NCBI RefSeq assembly: GCF_007845645.1
Contig: NZ_VCQV01000022.1
Coordinates: forward strand, 27,729-91,728
DNA length: 64,000 nt
Reading direction: 5' to 3'
DNA from: Leekyejoonella antrihumi
GTDB taxonomy: Bacteria > Actinomycetota > Actinomycetes > Actinomycetales > Dermatophilaceae
Positions 37,013-47,483 of the stretch are shown here, piece by piece; position 1 is the stretch's first letter, and each line of letters opens with the position of its first letter. The notes beneath the pieces are model-generated. The model was not told the DNA's origin. It saw only the letters and a list, made by a program, of their open reading frames with translations, and made no database searches. The position numbers and the translations under genes were made by a program.

Positions 37013-37018
37013 TAGGCT
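37013..37018 (+). promoter_or_regulatory. -10 box of secA
   Basis: TAGGCT 34 bp before GTG 37052; the -35 is not obvious. Confidence 0.4.
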
Positions 37019-37051
37019 GGGTGAGTCTGTCCACATATATAGGGAGTGTTC

Positions 37052-39835
<2,784 letters not shown>

Positions 39836-39851
39836 CCGCTCTCGTGCGCCA

Positions 39852-39959
39852 TCAGGTCCGCAGGTAGGCCAGGACCGCCAGCACTCGACGATGACCGCTG
39901 TCTGTGGTCGACAGCCCGAGCTTGGCGAAGATGTGCCCGGTGTGCTCCCTCACGGGCCG
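39852..39959 (-). pseudogene. Relic C-terminus of a LuxR-type regulator
   Basis: On the minus strand one frame reads VREHTGHIFAKLGLSTTDSG then HRRVLAVLAYLRT and TGA. This is the recognition helix and final helix of a LuxR/NarL HTH ('VKTHVxxILxKLGL...HRRVLAVLAYLR'). The upstream frame has no first HTH helix or receiver, so this is a remnant of a deleted regulator gene. Confidence 0.6.
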
Positions 39960-40207
39960 CCACCCTGTGCCCAGTCCGTCGCCGCGCCCTCGGGTTGAGT
40001 CGGGTAGAACGGGCCACCCGCTAAGTCGTTGAAGAGATTCCCGGACCAGGTAGCCAGGTGAGACAACCGGATGCGCGTTTCTGACGTCTATGCATTAGAT
40101 CGTGCGTGCGGGGAGCACGAAACGCGGTCTGGTCGATCACCAACAGGTGGTCGAGCATCGATGGCCGACACTCCAGTGCGGCCTTGCACAGACAACGGGG
40201 ACACCTG
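39960..40207. other. Gene-poor spacer after secA
   Basis: The rest of the 372-bp gap between secA and the next gene. It contains an AT-richer patch near 40090 (TATGCATTAGATCG) that could hold a -10 box, leaving a leader of about 100 nt for the downstream gene. No coding signal is seen. Confidence 0.35.
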
Positions 40208-40915
40208 ATGAACCGTTTTGGTCGGAAGACACTCACCTCGGCCTTGGTTGCGGCGATTGGTGCGGTGGGGCTATCGGCGGCGGTAGTTGCACCCTCGCAC
40301 GCGGCCACCGTCCGGCAACACGTGTCCGGGTCGGCGGCCCACACCGCCAATCATCCCGTCCTGAGATACGGGATGGTCGGCAGCAGTGTCCGCAGCGCGC
40401 AGGGGGATCTTCGCCGTGATGGGTACATCGTCGCCGTCGACGGGTCGTTCGGCCCGAAGATGCTGGCGGCGGTCAAGGCTTTCCAGCGCGACCAACACCT
40501 GAGTGTGGATGGGGTGATCGGTCCGATCACCTGGTCGCACCTGATGCATCCGCTGCCGACGCTGGGACTGGCGGGCTTCGGTGGGGTGTATTCGAATACC
40601 CGTGGCTTCGGTCAGGCGCGACCGGCCCTGATGGACAACGGCGGTGATGCGACCGGTCTGGTCACCGAGGTCAGGTGGGACACCTGGGGCGGGACGACCG
40701 CCGGCGGTCACGGGATCAGTGCGTACGTCGGGGCGGGCGAGCCGGTGGCGGCCGGGGTCGACACGCCCGTGACGGTTCGTGCCTACGACCTGACGACGTG
40801 CGGTGGGCGCCCTGCCTACCGACATGTGACCTGGTGGTTCCCCAGCAAGGGCGAAACCTACCAGTGGGCGCGAGCCCACCACGTCGAGGGCATCGACCTC
40901 TGCCACGCCGGATAG
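40208..40915 (+). CDS. Secreted peptidoglycan-binding-domain protein
   Basis: A 235-residue protein with a Sec signal peptide (MNRFGRKTLTSALVAAIGAV, cleavage near SHA-A at 31-33). A PG_binding_1 domain follows at ~50-110 (GMVGSSVRSAQGDLRRDGYI, DGSFGPKMLAAVKAFQRDQH, VDGVIGPITWSHL). The C-terminal ~110 residues (from LGLAGFGGVYSN) are rich in Trp, Gly and His, with two Cys; I do not recognise that domain. It is probably a wall-associated, SecA-exported protein. ATG 40208 follows GGGGAC. Confidence 0.7.
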   Translation: MNRFGRKTLTSALVAAIGAVGLSAAVVAPSHAATVRQHVSGSAAHTANHPVLRYGMVGSSVRSAQGDLRRDGYIVAVDGSFGPKMLAAVKAFQRDQHLSVDGVIGPITWSHLMHPLPTLGLAGFGGVYSNTRGFGQARPALMDNGGDATGLVTEVRWDTWGGTTAGGHGISAYVGAGEPVAAGVDTPVTVRAYDLTTCGGRPAYRHVTWWFPSKGETYQWARAHHVEGIDLCHAG

Positions 40916-40930
40916 CGTTGACCCGCGCCC

Positions 40931-41500
40931 TCAGCCGACGGTGAAGGCGGTCATGACCCAGCGGCCGTCGAGCCCCTCGAGGCGGAGCGCGATCGCGCGG
41001 ACGCGGTTGTCGTGGTGGACGACGACCGATGCTTCGACCACGCCGTCCGACGGCTCGCACACGTGCACCTTCAATACCTGCGGACGCTGTATGCCGCGCA
41101 CGCCCCGTCGCCGAGCGACCGCGCCTCGGCGGGCGATTCGCTGATAGGTGGACTGGGACACCCACCGCACCACCTGAGACGACGGGCGAAGTCCGGACAT
41201 GCACTCCAGAAGAGCGGGCATCAGGCGGTGCACCCAGGTGCTGGGGTCGGGTAGGTCGTGGCGTGCGGTTGGTTGTTGTCCGAAGTCGAGCTCGGCACCG
41301 GTCCCAGGGCCGTCCAAGGGAATCGACGGCTGGACGTAGTGCCTGGCGTGGTGCGCGGTCAGCTGAGCCTCCGCATACATCCGCTCGATCGTGGGCACAT
41401 CGAGGCATGGTGGCTCGGTGCGGGGCGCCGGGCGCAGACGTAGCAGGGGAGTGGCGGGCAGAACATCGCCGATGGGATCTGCTGCGGTGTCCAGACTCAT
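40931..41500 (-). CDS. Rv3235-family protein
   Basis: A 189-residue protein whose C-terminal half (WVHRLMPALLECMSGLRPSS, QVVRWVSQSTYQRIARR, then KVHVCEPSDGVVEASVVVHH and RVRAIALRLEGLDGRWVMTA) matches the small Rv3235 family found next to secA/WS-DGAT regions in actinobacteria. Residues 1-60 are low-complexity. The function is unknown; the last ~70 residues suggest a cystatin/NTF2-like sheet. The start ATG overlaps the end of the LysM gene (4 bp), so they are coupled. Confidence 0.75.
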   Translation of the reverse strand: MSLDTAADPIGDVLPATPLLRLRPAPRTEPPCLDVPTIERMYAEAQLTAHHARHYVQPSIPLDGPGTGAELDFGQQPTARHDLPDPSTWVHRLMPALLECMSGLRPSSQVVRWVSQSTYQRIARRGAVARRRGVRGIQRPQVLKVHVCEPSDGVVEASVVVHHDNRVRAIALRLEGLDGRWVMTAFTVG

Positions 41501-42303
41501 CGCGCACTTCCTTGGGTGTCCGGGACCTGCAGCACCTCACCGGGCAGCAGCCGGTTTGGATCTGCCCCGATGACAGCTCGATTGGCGGCATACCAGGACG
41601 GCCACACCTGCGCGATCATTGCGGGATCTGCATCGGCGCCAAGGTGTCTGGCGACCAGAGACCACAGGCTGTCGCCACGATGAACCACCACGGCCCGGTC
41701 GACGTCGTGCGTGGATCCGGTGACCAGCGGAGTGCTGTCGACGGCGCACTGCGCGACTGGTTTCGGCCGGGGCGGCGTCCATCCCGGAGTCGGCACGCCG
41801 TCGTCGTCGGCGCAGTCAGCGTCAGGGGTCGCCCTGAAGGACGGGTTCGGCGCCGTGCCGTCCAAGGTCGTGCGGTCCCCACTGCCTGCACTCCGATCGG
41901 GTTGCACAAGTGCCACCGATACGGGCGCTGCCAATGCGCCGGACTGGCCACACACGGCACCGGTCAGCAAGAGCAGCAGCGCGGCGACCCGGGCCACTGC
42001 CGGTGCGGGTCCGGACTGTGGGCGGTCGTGCATCCTCGACGCTGTCTGCCGGCGGCGGAGCAGTCGGACCACGGCCAGCACGACCAGTGCGGTAGCCCAC
42101 AGAACAGCCGCGGCAAGGCCCGCCCACGCCACGATCGGAACGGCATCCGGTGGCGTCACAGCCGGCCGTTCTGCCACGACCTGCCAAGTCTGGACCGCTT
42201 GCCGGCCGGCGGCGGCGGCGGCGCAGCTCAGGGCCGTCGCGAGCGCGACGCCGAGCGCGCCGGCCCGCCGGCGGTGAGCGGTGGTGGTGAACGCTGACGT
42301 CAT
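41497..42303 (-). CDS. Membrane protein with C-terminal LysM domain
   Basis: A 268-residue protein with hydrophobic segments at ~15-35, ~60-80 and ~105-130, then a C-terminal LysM domain (VVVHRGDSLWSLVARHLG, VWPSWYAANRAVIGADP, LLPGEVLQVP), which binds the glycan backbone of peptidoglycan. ATG 42303 follows GGAGG at five bases. With the Rv3235-like gene it forms a two-gene unit divergent from the 42468 gene. A cell-wall role is likely; it has no catalytic domain. Confidence 0.75.
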   Translation of the reverse strand: MTSAFTTTAHRRRAGALGVALATALSCAAAAAGRQAVQTWQVVAERPAVTPPDAVPIVAWAGLAAAVLWATALVVLAVVRLLRRRQTASRMHDRPQSGPAPAVARVAALLLLLTGAVCGQSGALAAPVSVALVQPDRSAGSGDRTTLDGTAPNPSFRATPDADCADDDGVPTPGWTPPRPKPVAQCAVDSTPLVTGSTHDVDRAVVVHRGDSLWSLVARHLGADADPAMIAQVWPSWYAANRAVIGADPNRLLPGEVLQVPDTQGSAR

Positions 42304-42467
42304 GACGACCTCCGACGGGTCCAACGTGCTGTCGATGCTGCCTCTCTACGATTGACGATACTGTTATTTGATGTCGCATGTCTACGCTTAATACTGATTG
42401 ATGCATCTGGGTGCCCGATTATGGTGCGCTAGTCTGCGTTGGTCCGCCGCGACGAGGAGGAGGGGAC
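42304..42467. promoter_or_regulatory. AT-rich divergent promoter region
   Basis: This is the lowest-GC stretch I see in the window. It holds TTGACG, several TA-rich hexamers (for example near 42353-42395) and TAGTCT about 35 bp before the plus-strand gene. It probably drives both the LysM gene and the 42468 gene. Confidence 0.4.
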
Positions 42468-43010
42468 ATGCGCTGGCAGGAGCTGTTCATGGATCTCGAG
42501 GCCCAGCTGGTTGCCGCGGAACGGCAGGAGCTGGACGCGCAGGTCGCCGAACGGACGCGGATCGAACGGTCCGCAGTCCACTGGCTCGACCGTGCCGCCG
42601 TGTCCGTGGGCCTCGACCTGGCGGTCACGACGCCGGGCGGGCCGGTGCGCGGTCGCCTCGAAGACCTGGGCAAGGACTGGTTGCTGCTCGACGAACCGGG
42701 GCGGCGCGGTGCGCTGGTGCCCACCGCCGCCGTGACCTCCGTCGTGGGCCTGGCGGTGCGAAGCGACGACGACTGTGGCCTCGGGCGTCGATTCGGTCTG
42801 GGCAGCGCCTTGCGTGCAATCAGTCGCGACCGCGCCCCCGTCGTGGTCCATGACATCGCCGGTGGCCTCGCAACGGGCACCATCGACCGGGTCGGGGCGG
42901 ATCATCTGGAGTTGGCCGAGCATCCCGCCGATGCGGTGCGACGAGGCTCGGCGGTCACGGGGCGGCGAATCGTGCCGTTCGCCGCCATCGCGGCGACCCG
43001 GCGGGCCTGA
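42468..43010 (+). CDS. Conserved actinobacterial protein of unknown function
   Basis: A 180-residue protein that I do not recognise. The first ~50 residues are acidic and helical (ELFMDLEAQLVAAERQELDA), followed by an Lsm/SH3-like series of beta strands (VSVGLDLAVTTPGGPVRGRL, DWLLLDEPGRRGALVPTAAV, then RAPVVVHDIAGGLATGTIDR and a final strand with FAAIAATRRA). Two such half-repeats suggest internal duplication. ATG 42468 has a strong GAGGAGGAGGGG site. It faces the BldC-like gene. Confidence 0.6.
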   Translation: MRWQELFMDLEAQLVAAERQELDAQVAERTRIERSAVHWLDRAAVSVGLDLAVTTPGGPVRGRLEDLGKDWLLLDEPGRRGALVPTAAVTSVVGLAVRSDDDCGLGRRFGLGSALRAISRDRAPVVVHDIAGGLATGTIDRVGADHLELAEHPADAVRRGSAVTGRRIVPFAAIAATRRA

Positions 43011-43021
43011 GGCTCCCCGGT

Positions 43022-43246
43022 TCAGGCATCGGCCTCGTCGTGCTCGAAGGAGCCTTCCTCGACGCGCGCCCGGGTCTGGGCGTATGCACGCTGGATGTAG
43101 TTCTCCAGCTCGGCGGCCTCGATGCGCCACGACTTGCCGACCTTGATGGCCGGCAGCTCGCCCGAGGTCACCAGACCGTAGGCCTGGCGCGCCGAGATGT
43201 TCAAGGTCTCGGCGACGTCGGTGATCTGGACAAATCGTGCCGCCAC
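43022..43246 (-). CDS. Small BldC/excisionase-like helix-turn-helix protein
   Basis: A 74-residue MerR-superfamily HTH: FVQITDVAETLNISARQAYG and SGELPAIKVGKSWRIEAAEL are the two HTH/wing segments. An acidic tail follows. BldC-type proteins of this size bind direct repeats and control development or division genes. It is divergent from the SAF/CpaE-like operon. A ribosome site AGGAG precedes GTG 43246. It is not linked to an integrase, so a phage excisionase is unlikely. Confidence 0.75.
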   Translation of the reverse strand: MAARFVQITDVAETLNISARQAYGLVTSGELPAIKVGKSWRIEAAELENYIQRAYAQTRARVEEGSFEHDEADA

Positions 43247-43429
43247 GGTGGCTGCTCCTCTCGCAGGTTGTCACACCCATTGTCACGCACTCCACCCGGC
43301 CGACCGGGTGACCCTGTGGACGACCCGCCCGGTTTCCCGAACAATTATCTGTGGACACCTGCGAGACCCCCACCGGGTCGGCCAGTATGTAGGCCTTCAG
43401 ATGTTTGGGGATCTCGAGGAGGGGTCGGC
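43247..43429. promoter_or_regulatory. Divergent spacer with a spaced direct repeat
   Basis: TTGTCAC occurs at 43268-43274 and 43280-43286, about one helical turn apart, just upstream of the HTH gene. It is a candidate site for the HTH protein itself. No gene is seen in the rest of this 183-bp spacer. Confidence 0.35.
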
Positions 43430-44128
43430 ATGGCGGAGCCACGCCTGCGCACGGATGACCGCGAGCTGCCGCGGCCGGCGGCCATGCGACTGCAACGCCC
43501 GTCCTGGCGAGACGGTCGACTGGTGATCGGCGTGCTGCTGGTCCTGGTGGCCATGCTCGCCGGAGCGGCGACGCTGCGGCACTTCGACTCATCGGTCGAG
43601 CGACTGGCGGCCACGCATGCCCTCGTGCCCGGGCAGCACATCGGCAAGGGCGACGTGAAGGTCGTCAAGGTGCGCATTCCGGGCAGCAACGGTCGATACC
43701 TTTCCGGCGCGTCGGCGCTGCCCCATGGCGTGGTGCTTCGCCCGGTGCAACCGGGCGAGCTCGTGCCCCGATCGGCCGTAGGCGTCGCCAACCAGCTCGA
43801 TCACAAGTCGGTGGCGCTGCCGGTCGACATCTCGCAGTCCTCCGACCTGGTGGTCGGCTCCATCGTCGACGTGTGGGTGTCTCGCAAGCAGCAGGGCACG
43901 ACCGGCGTGGCGGACTTCGAGAAGCCAGAACGGCTGATCGAGCGGACGACCGTCGCTCGGGTGCCCGACGCGGACCGTTCGGGCCTGTCCGTATCGACCG
44001 GTGACGTCTCGGTGCACGTGCTGGTGCCGGACGGCAAGGTGGCGCTCGTGCTCGCCGCCGTCAACGGTGGCGCCAAGGTCAACCTGGTGCCGGCGCCCGG
44101 CTCGCCGCTGCAGGGGTCGCACCGATGA
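43430..44128 (+). CDS. SAF-domain membrane protein (CpaB/FlgA-like)
   Basis: A 232-residue protein with one N-terminal membrane helix (LVIGVLLVLVAMLAGAATL, ~33-51) followed by an SAF/CpaB-like region (VLVPGQHIGKGDVKVVKVR-type start, PVQPGELVPRSAVG, VALPVDISQSSDLVVGSIVD). In Flp/Tad pili CpaB is an assembly protein, but no Tad secretion genes are present here. GAGGAGGGG precedes ATG 43430. It overlaps the CpaE-like ATPase gene by ATGA. Confidence 0.7.
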   Translation: MAEPRLRTDDRELPRPAAMRLQRPSWRDGRLVIGVLLVLVAMLAGAATLRHFDSSVERLAATHALVPGQHIGKGDVKVVKVRIPGSNGRYLSGASALPHGVVLRPVQPGELVPRSAVGVANQLDHKSVALPVDISQSSDLVVGSIVDVWVSRKQQGTTGVADFEKPERLIERTTVARVPDADRSGLSVSTGDVSVHVLVPDGKVALVLAAVNGGAKVNLVPAPGSPLQGSHR

Positions 44129-45414
44129 GCGTCATCGTCGTGACGGGGGTGGTGGCGCTCGCCGACGCCCAGATCGCGAGGGCGTTGGGACAGGCGGCCG
44201 GCGTGCGGCTGGCGCGGCGCTGTCCGGATCTTGCCGACGTGCTGTCGGTGGTGGAGGCCGGGCGTGCCGACGCAGTGGTGCTGTCCGCGGATCTGCCGGG
44301 TCTGGACCGGTCCGCCATTGCCCGGATTCGTGCCGCTGGGGCCGCGATCGTCGGCCTCTATGCGCCCGGTGACGAGCGGGCGCAGCGCGTGCTCCTGCAG
44401 TGGGGAGTCGCGGCTTGCCTGCCCGACAGCGCATCCGCCGACGACCTGCGTCAGGCGGTGCAAAGTGAGGCCGCGGGAGCAACGCCCGAGGAACGGGCCG
44501 ACGCGGACGAGGCGGCTGGGGCGTCCCGGCTGCCCGCGGCCCTCGACGACGAGCCGGCCGAGCCCGAGGGGCGGATCGTCACCGTTTGGGGTCCGGTCGG
44601 CGCGCCGGGCCGGACCACGGTGGCCGTCAACCTGGCAGTGGAACTGGCGCTGAGCGGCGTGCGGTCGCTGCTCATCGACGCCGACACCTACGGGGCATCG
44701 GTGGCGCAGTACGTCGCACTGCTGGACGAGGCCCCGGGCATCGCCGCCGCAACCCGGCTGGCCGATGCGGGCCACCTGGACCTGCATACGCTGGCCTCCG
44801 CGGCACCCGAGGTCGTCCCCGGGATGCGGGTGCTGACGGGTCTGCCACGCGCCGATCGCTGGCCAGAGCTGCGTGAGGCAGCCTTCGAGGAGGTGCTCGT
44901 CCAGTCGCGGCGTCTGGCGCAGGTTACCGTCATCGACGTGTCCGCGCCGTTGGAGGACGACGAGGAGCTGAGCTACGACACGCTCGCGCCCCGCCGAAAC
45001 GCCATCACTCTGGCCGCGTTGCGTGCCGCATCGACCGTGCTCGCGGTCGGCAGTGCGGACCCGATCGGGCTGCAGCGACTGGTACGCGGCCTGGAGGAGC
45101 TACGCCCTCGCATCGAGGCGACACCGCGCGTTGTGGTCACCAAGGTGCGCGCGAGTGCCGTCGGTGCCACACCGGAGCACAAGGTGGCCGAGGCACTGGA
45201 GCGATTTGCCGGCGTCGACGACGTCACCATCATTCCCGACGACCGGGATGCGCTGGATCGGGCCCTGTTGTCCGGGCGCCTGCTTGCGGAGAGCGCGCCG
45301 AACTCGCCCATTCGCGAGGCCCTGGCGAAGCTGGGCGCCGACCTGGGCGGTGTCGACTTCCCGTCGCGTCGTGGTCGACGGACCTGGCGACGAATGGTGG
45401 GTGGTTCCCCGTGA
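44125..45414 (+). CDS. CpaE/TadZ-like P-loop ATPase
   Basis: A 429-residue protein. Residues 1-130 resemble a receiver-like domain (ADAVVLSADLPGLDRSAIAR) that lacks clear phosphorylation residues. Residues ~150-420 form a MinD/ParA-type domain: a deviant Walker A in VWGPVGAPGRTTVAVNLAVE, LLIDADTYGASVAQYVALLD and VTVIDVSAPLEDDEEL. CpaE/TadZ proteins localise pilus machinery at the pole. Here the gene is in an operon with a SAF protein, a WS/DGAT-like protein and DUF6912, and the module's job is unknown. Confidence 0.7.
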   Translation: MSVIVVTGVVALADAQIARALGQAAGVRLARRCPDLADVLSVVEAGRADAVVLSADLPGLDRSAIARIRAAGAAIVGLYAPGDERAQRVLLQWGVAACLPDSASADDLRQAVQSEAAGATPEERADADEAAGASRLPAALDDEPAEPEGRIVTVWGPVGAPGRTTVAVNLAVELALSGVRSLLIDADTYGASVAQYVALLDEAPGIAAATRLADAGHLDLHTLASAAPEVVPGMRVLTGLPRADRWPELREAAFEEVLVQSRRLAQVTVIDVSAPLEDDEELSYDTLAPRRNAITLAALRAASTVLAVGSADPIGLQRLVRGLEELRPRIEATPRVVVTKVRASAVGATPEHKVAEALERFAGVDDVTIIPDDRDALDRALLSGRLLAESAPNSPIREALAKLGADLGGVDFPSRRGRRTWRRMVGGSP

Positions 45415-45442
45415 GCGGGTCTCCTTCTGGTTACATGGCGAC

Positions 45443-46879
45443 GTGCCCGACAGACTGAGTTCGCTCGATGCGTCGTTCCTCTACCTCGAGGACTCGACGA
45501 CACCCATGCATGTCGGATCCGTCATGGTGTTCGACCCACCGGCAGGCGGGTTCGACTACGAGCGCCTGATCGACCTCGTCAGCAACCGCATCGCGTTCGT
45601 CCCGCGATATCGCCAGCGGGTCAGAGCGCTGCCCGGCGGCCTGCTCGCACCGGTCTGGGTTGACGACGAGGACTTCGACCTCACCTACCACGTGCGTCGC
45701 TCGGCCCTGCCCAGACCGGGTTCGACGGCTCAGCTGGAAGAGTTTGTTGCCCGTGTCCAGGCGCGAGCCCTGGACCGGAACCGCCCGCTGTGGGAGCTCT
45801 ATCTGGTGGAAGGGCTGGAGGACGACCGCTTCGCCATCGTGACCAAGACGCATGAGGCGCTGGTCGACGGCGTGCATGCGGTCGACATCGGCCAGGTCAT
45901 CGTCGATCCGGAGGTCGGCAGCCCAGGACCATTCCCGGACACCTGGCACGCCAGCAAGGAACCCAGCGACGTGGAGCTGTTGGTCTCGGGCGTGCTGGAT
46001 CTGGTCCGTAGCCCCGGCCACATCCTCGACAGTGCGGGCACGGTTGCAAGCGGGTCCGCAACCGACGTGCAGCACGCCGCCAAGACCCTGATCTCCACCG
46101 CACGGCGCGCACTCGGCGCCCTCGCTCGCACGGCGGCGCGCCCCGCGCCGACGAGCCCGCTCAACGCGTCGATCGGCGCGCATCGGCGGTTCGTCATGGT
46201 GGAGACCGGCCTGGCCGACTATCAGGAGGTGCGTGCTCGCATGTCGAAGGGGCGCGGCACCGAGGAGGTCACGGTCCATGACGTCATGCTCGCCACGATC
46301 ACTGGAGCCCTGCGCGCCTGGCTGCTCTCGCGGGGCCAGGGCCTGACCACGGGCGAGGTCGTCCGGGCAATGGTGCCGCTCGGTGTGCATGACCCTGACC
46401 TGGACACTCGGCCGGGTGAGCAGGTGGCCGCGTGCTTCATCGACCTGCCCGTGGGAGAACCGTCCCCGATGATGCGGGTGCATCAGGTTGCCTACGGGCT
46501 GCACCAGCAGATCGAGGGAGGGTCAGCGCTCAGCGCGAGCGCGCTGAGCTCATTGGCGGGTTTCGCACCACCGACGCTGCACTCGCTCGGCGCACGCCTC
46601 GGCGGCGCCATGTCACGCAGGATGTTCAATCTCGTGGTGACCAACGTGCCCGGGCCGCAACGGCGGATGTACGCCGGGGAGGCGGCCTTGGTTGCGTCGT
46701 ACCCGGTCATCCCGCTCGCCGGGGGTCAGGCGCTCACGGTGGGGCTCACGTCATACGACGGGAAGGTCTACTTCGGGCTGAACGCCGACCGTGACGCCAT
46801 GCCGGATGTCGACATCCTGGGGCAGTGCCTGATGGATGCCCTGGAGGAGCTGCTGGCCGACAAGGAGATATCTCGATGA
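45443..46879 (+). CDS. WS/DGAT-family protein with an altered catalytic motif
   Basis: A 478-residue member of the wax ester synthase/diacylglycerol acyltransferase family (RLSSLDASFLYLEDSTTPMH start, ALDRNRPLWELYLVEGLEDD, VTNVPGPQRRMYAGEAAL, PVIPLAGGQALTVGLTSYDG). The HHxxxDG motif reads HEALVDG near residue 136, so the second His, taken as the catalytic base, is Glu. That makes normal acyl transfer doubtful. GTG 45443 gives the classic PDRLSSLDASF start but has no Shine-Dalgarno. It ends in an ATGA overlap with the DUF6912 gene. Confidence 0.8.
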   Translation: MPDRLSSLDASFLYLEDSTTPMHVGSVMVFDPPAGGFDYERLIDLVSNRIAFVPRYRQRVRALPGGLLAPVWVDDEDFDLTYHVRRSALPRPGSTAQLEEFVARVQARALDRNRPLWELYLVEGLEDDRFAIVTKTHEALVDGVHAVDIGQVIVDPEVGSPGPFPDTWHASKEPSDVELLVSGVLDLVRSPGHILDSAGTVASGSATDVQHAAKTLISTARRALGALARTAARPAPTSPLNASIGAHRRFVMVETGLADYQEVRARMSKGRGTEEVTVHDVMLATITGALRAWLLSRGQGLTTGEVVRAMVPLGVHDPDLDTRPGEQVAACFIDLPVGEPSPMMRVHQVAYGLHQQIEGGSALSASALSSLAGFAPPTLHSLGARLGGAMSRRMFNLVVTNVPGPQRRMYAGEAALVASYPVIPLAGGQALTVGLTSYDGKVYFGLNADRDAMPDVDILGQCLMDALEELLADKEISR

Positions 46880-47301
46880 GCAGGATCACCCGGATCTATG
46901 TCCCACTGAGCGCAGCCTCTCTGAAGGATCTCGCTGAGTCGAAATCATTGTCAGCCAAGATGATTCGAGCCTATTCCGTCACAGATGCGCTCCGTTCGAC
47001 CGAGCCGTCGTCCGAGGATGAGGAAAGCCTCGAGTATGCCGTGCTGCAGGAAGCGGCGTCGTTCGCCGCCGCCAGCGGTTGGCGGGTGGTCGGTGCCGCC
47101 GACCTCGACGACGCGCACGTGACGACGCTTGCGGACGACGACGATCGGGCTCGGGTTGCGATCGACGGCGACGTGCCGTTGCGGCGGTTCGCCAGCCTGC
47201 ATGTGCTTGATCCGACCGGTGATCGTGACCCGGATGCGGACTTCGAGCTGTCGTGGTACGACATCACCGAGCTCGAGGACGTTTGTCAGATCGCTGACTG
47301 A
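46876..47301 (+). CDS. DUF6912 family protein
   Basis: A 141-residue protein starting ITRIYVPLSAASLKDLAESK, with an acidic middle (STEPSSEDEESLEYAVLQEA) and ending in VPLRRFASLHVLDPTGDR and SWYDITELEDVCQI. It matches the small DUF6912 proteins that follow WS/DGAT-like genes in actinobacteria. The function is unknown. It is translationally coupled to the WS/DGAT-like gene through ATGA. Confidence 0.65.
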   Translation: MSRITRIYVPLSAASLKDLAESKSLSAKMIRAYSVTDALRSTEPSSEDEESLEYAVLQEAASFAAASGWRVVGAADLDDAHVTTLADDDDRARVAIDGDVPLRRFASLHVLDPTGDRDPDADFELSWYDITELEDVCQIAD

Positions 47302-47374
47302 CTCCGGACCCGGTGGCAACACCAATGGCGCTGCTGCCGCATAGGACCCGGTCGCCTAGCGCACCGAGGGCGGC

Positions 47375-47412
47375 CTCGCACCGACGCGTCCATCGGCGGC
47401 GGGCGGTGCGAG
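47375..47412. terminator. Inverted repeat after the SAF-DUF6912 operon
   Basis: CTCGCACCG (47375-47383) and CGGTGCGAG (47404-47412) are perfect complements, 74 bp after the DUF6912 stop and before pruA. It is a likely terminator. Confidence 0.5.
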
Positions 47413-47483
47413 ATCGGGCGTCGTGCCACGATAGGGGGGCCAAGATGTATTTGTTCCCTCGTATTCGTAAGGAGCCACTGCGC

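Noticed and set aside
43022..43246. Phage excisionase or integrated element
   Set aside because: The HTH is small, but there is no integrase or attachment repeat nearby, and the gene sits in a stable actinobacterial context.
43430..45414. Flp/Tad pilus locus
   Set aside because: SAF and CpaE-like genes are present, but no secretion ATPase, inner-membrane TadB/C or pilin gene is nearby.
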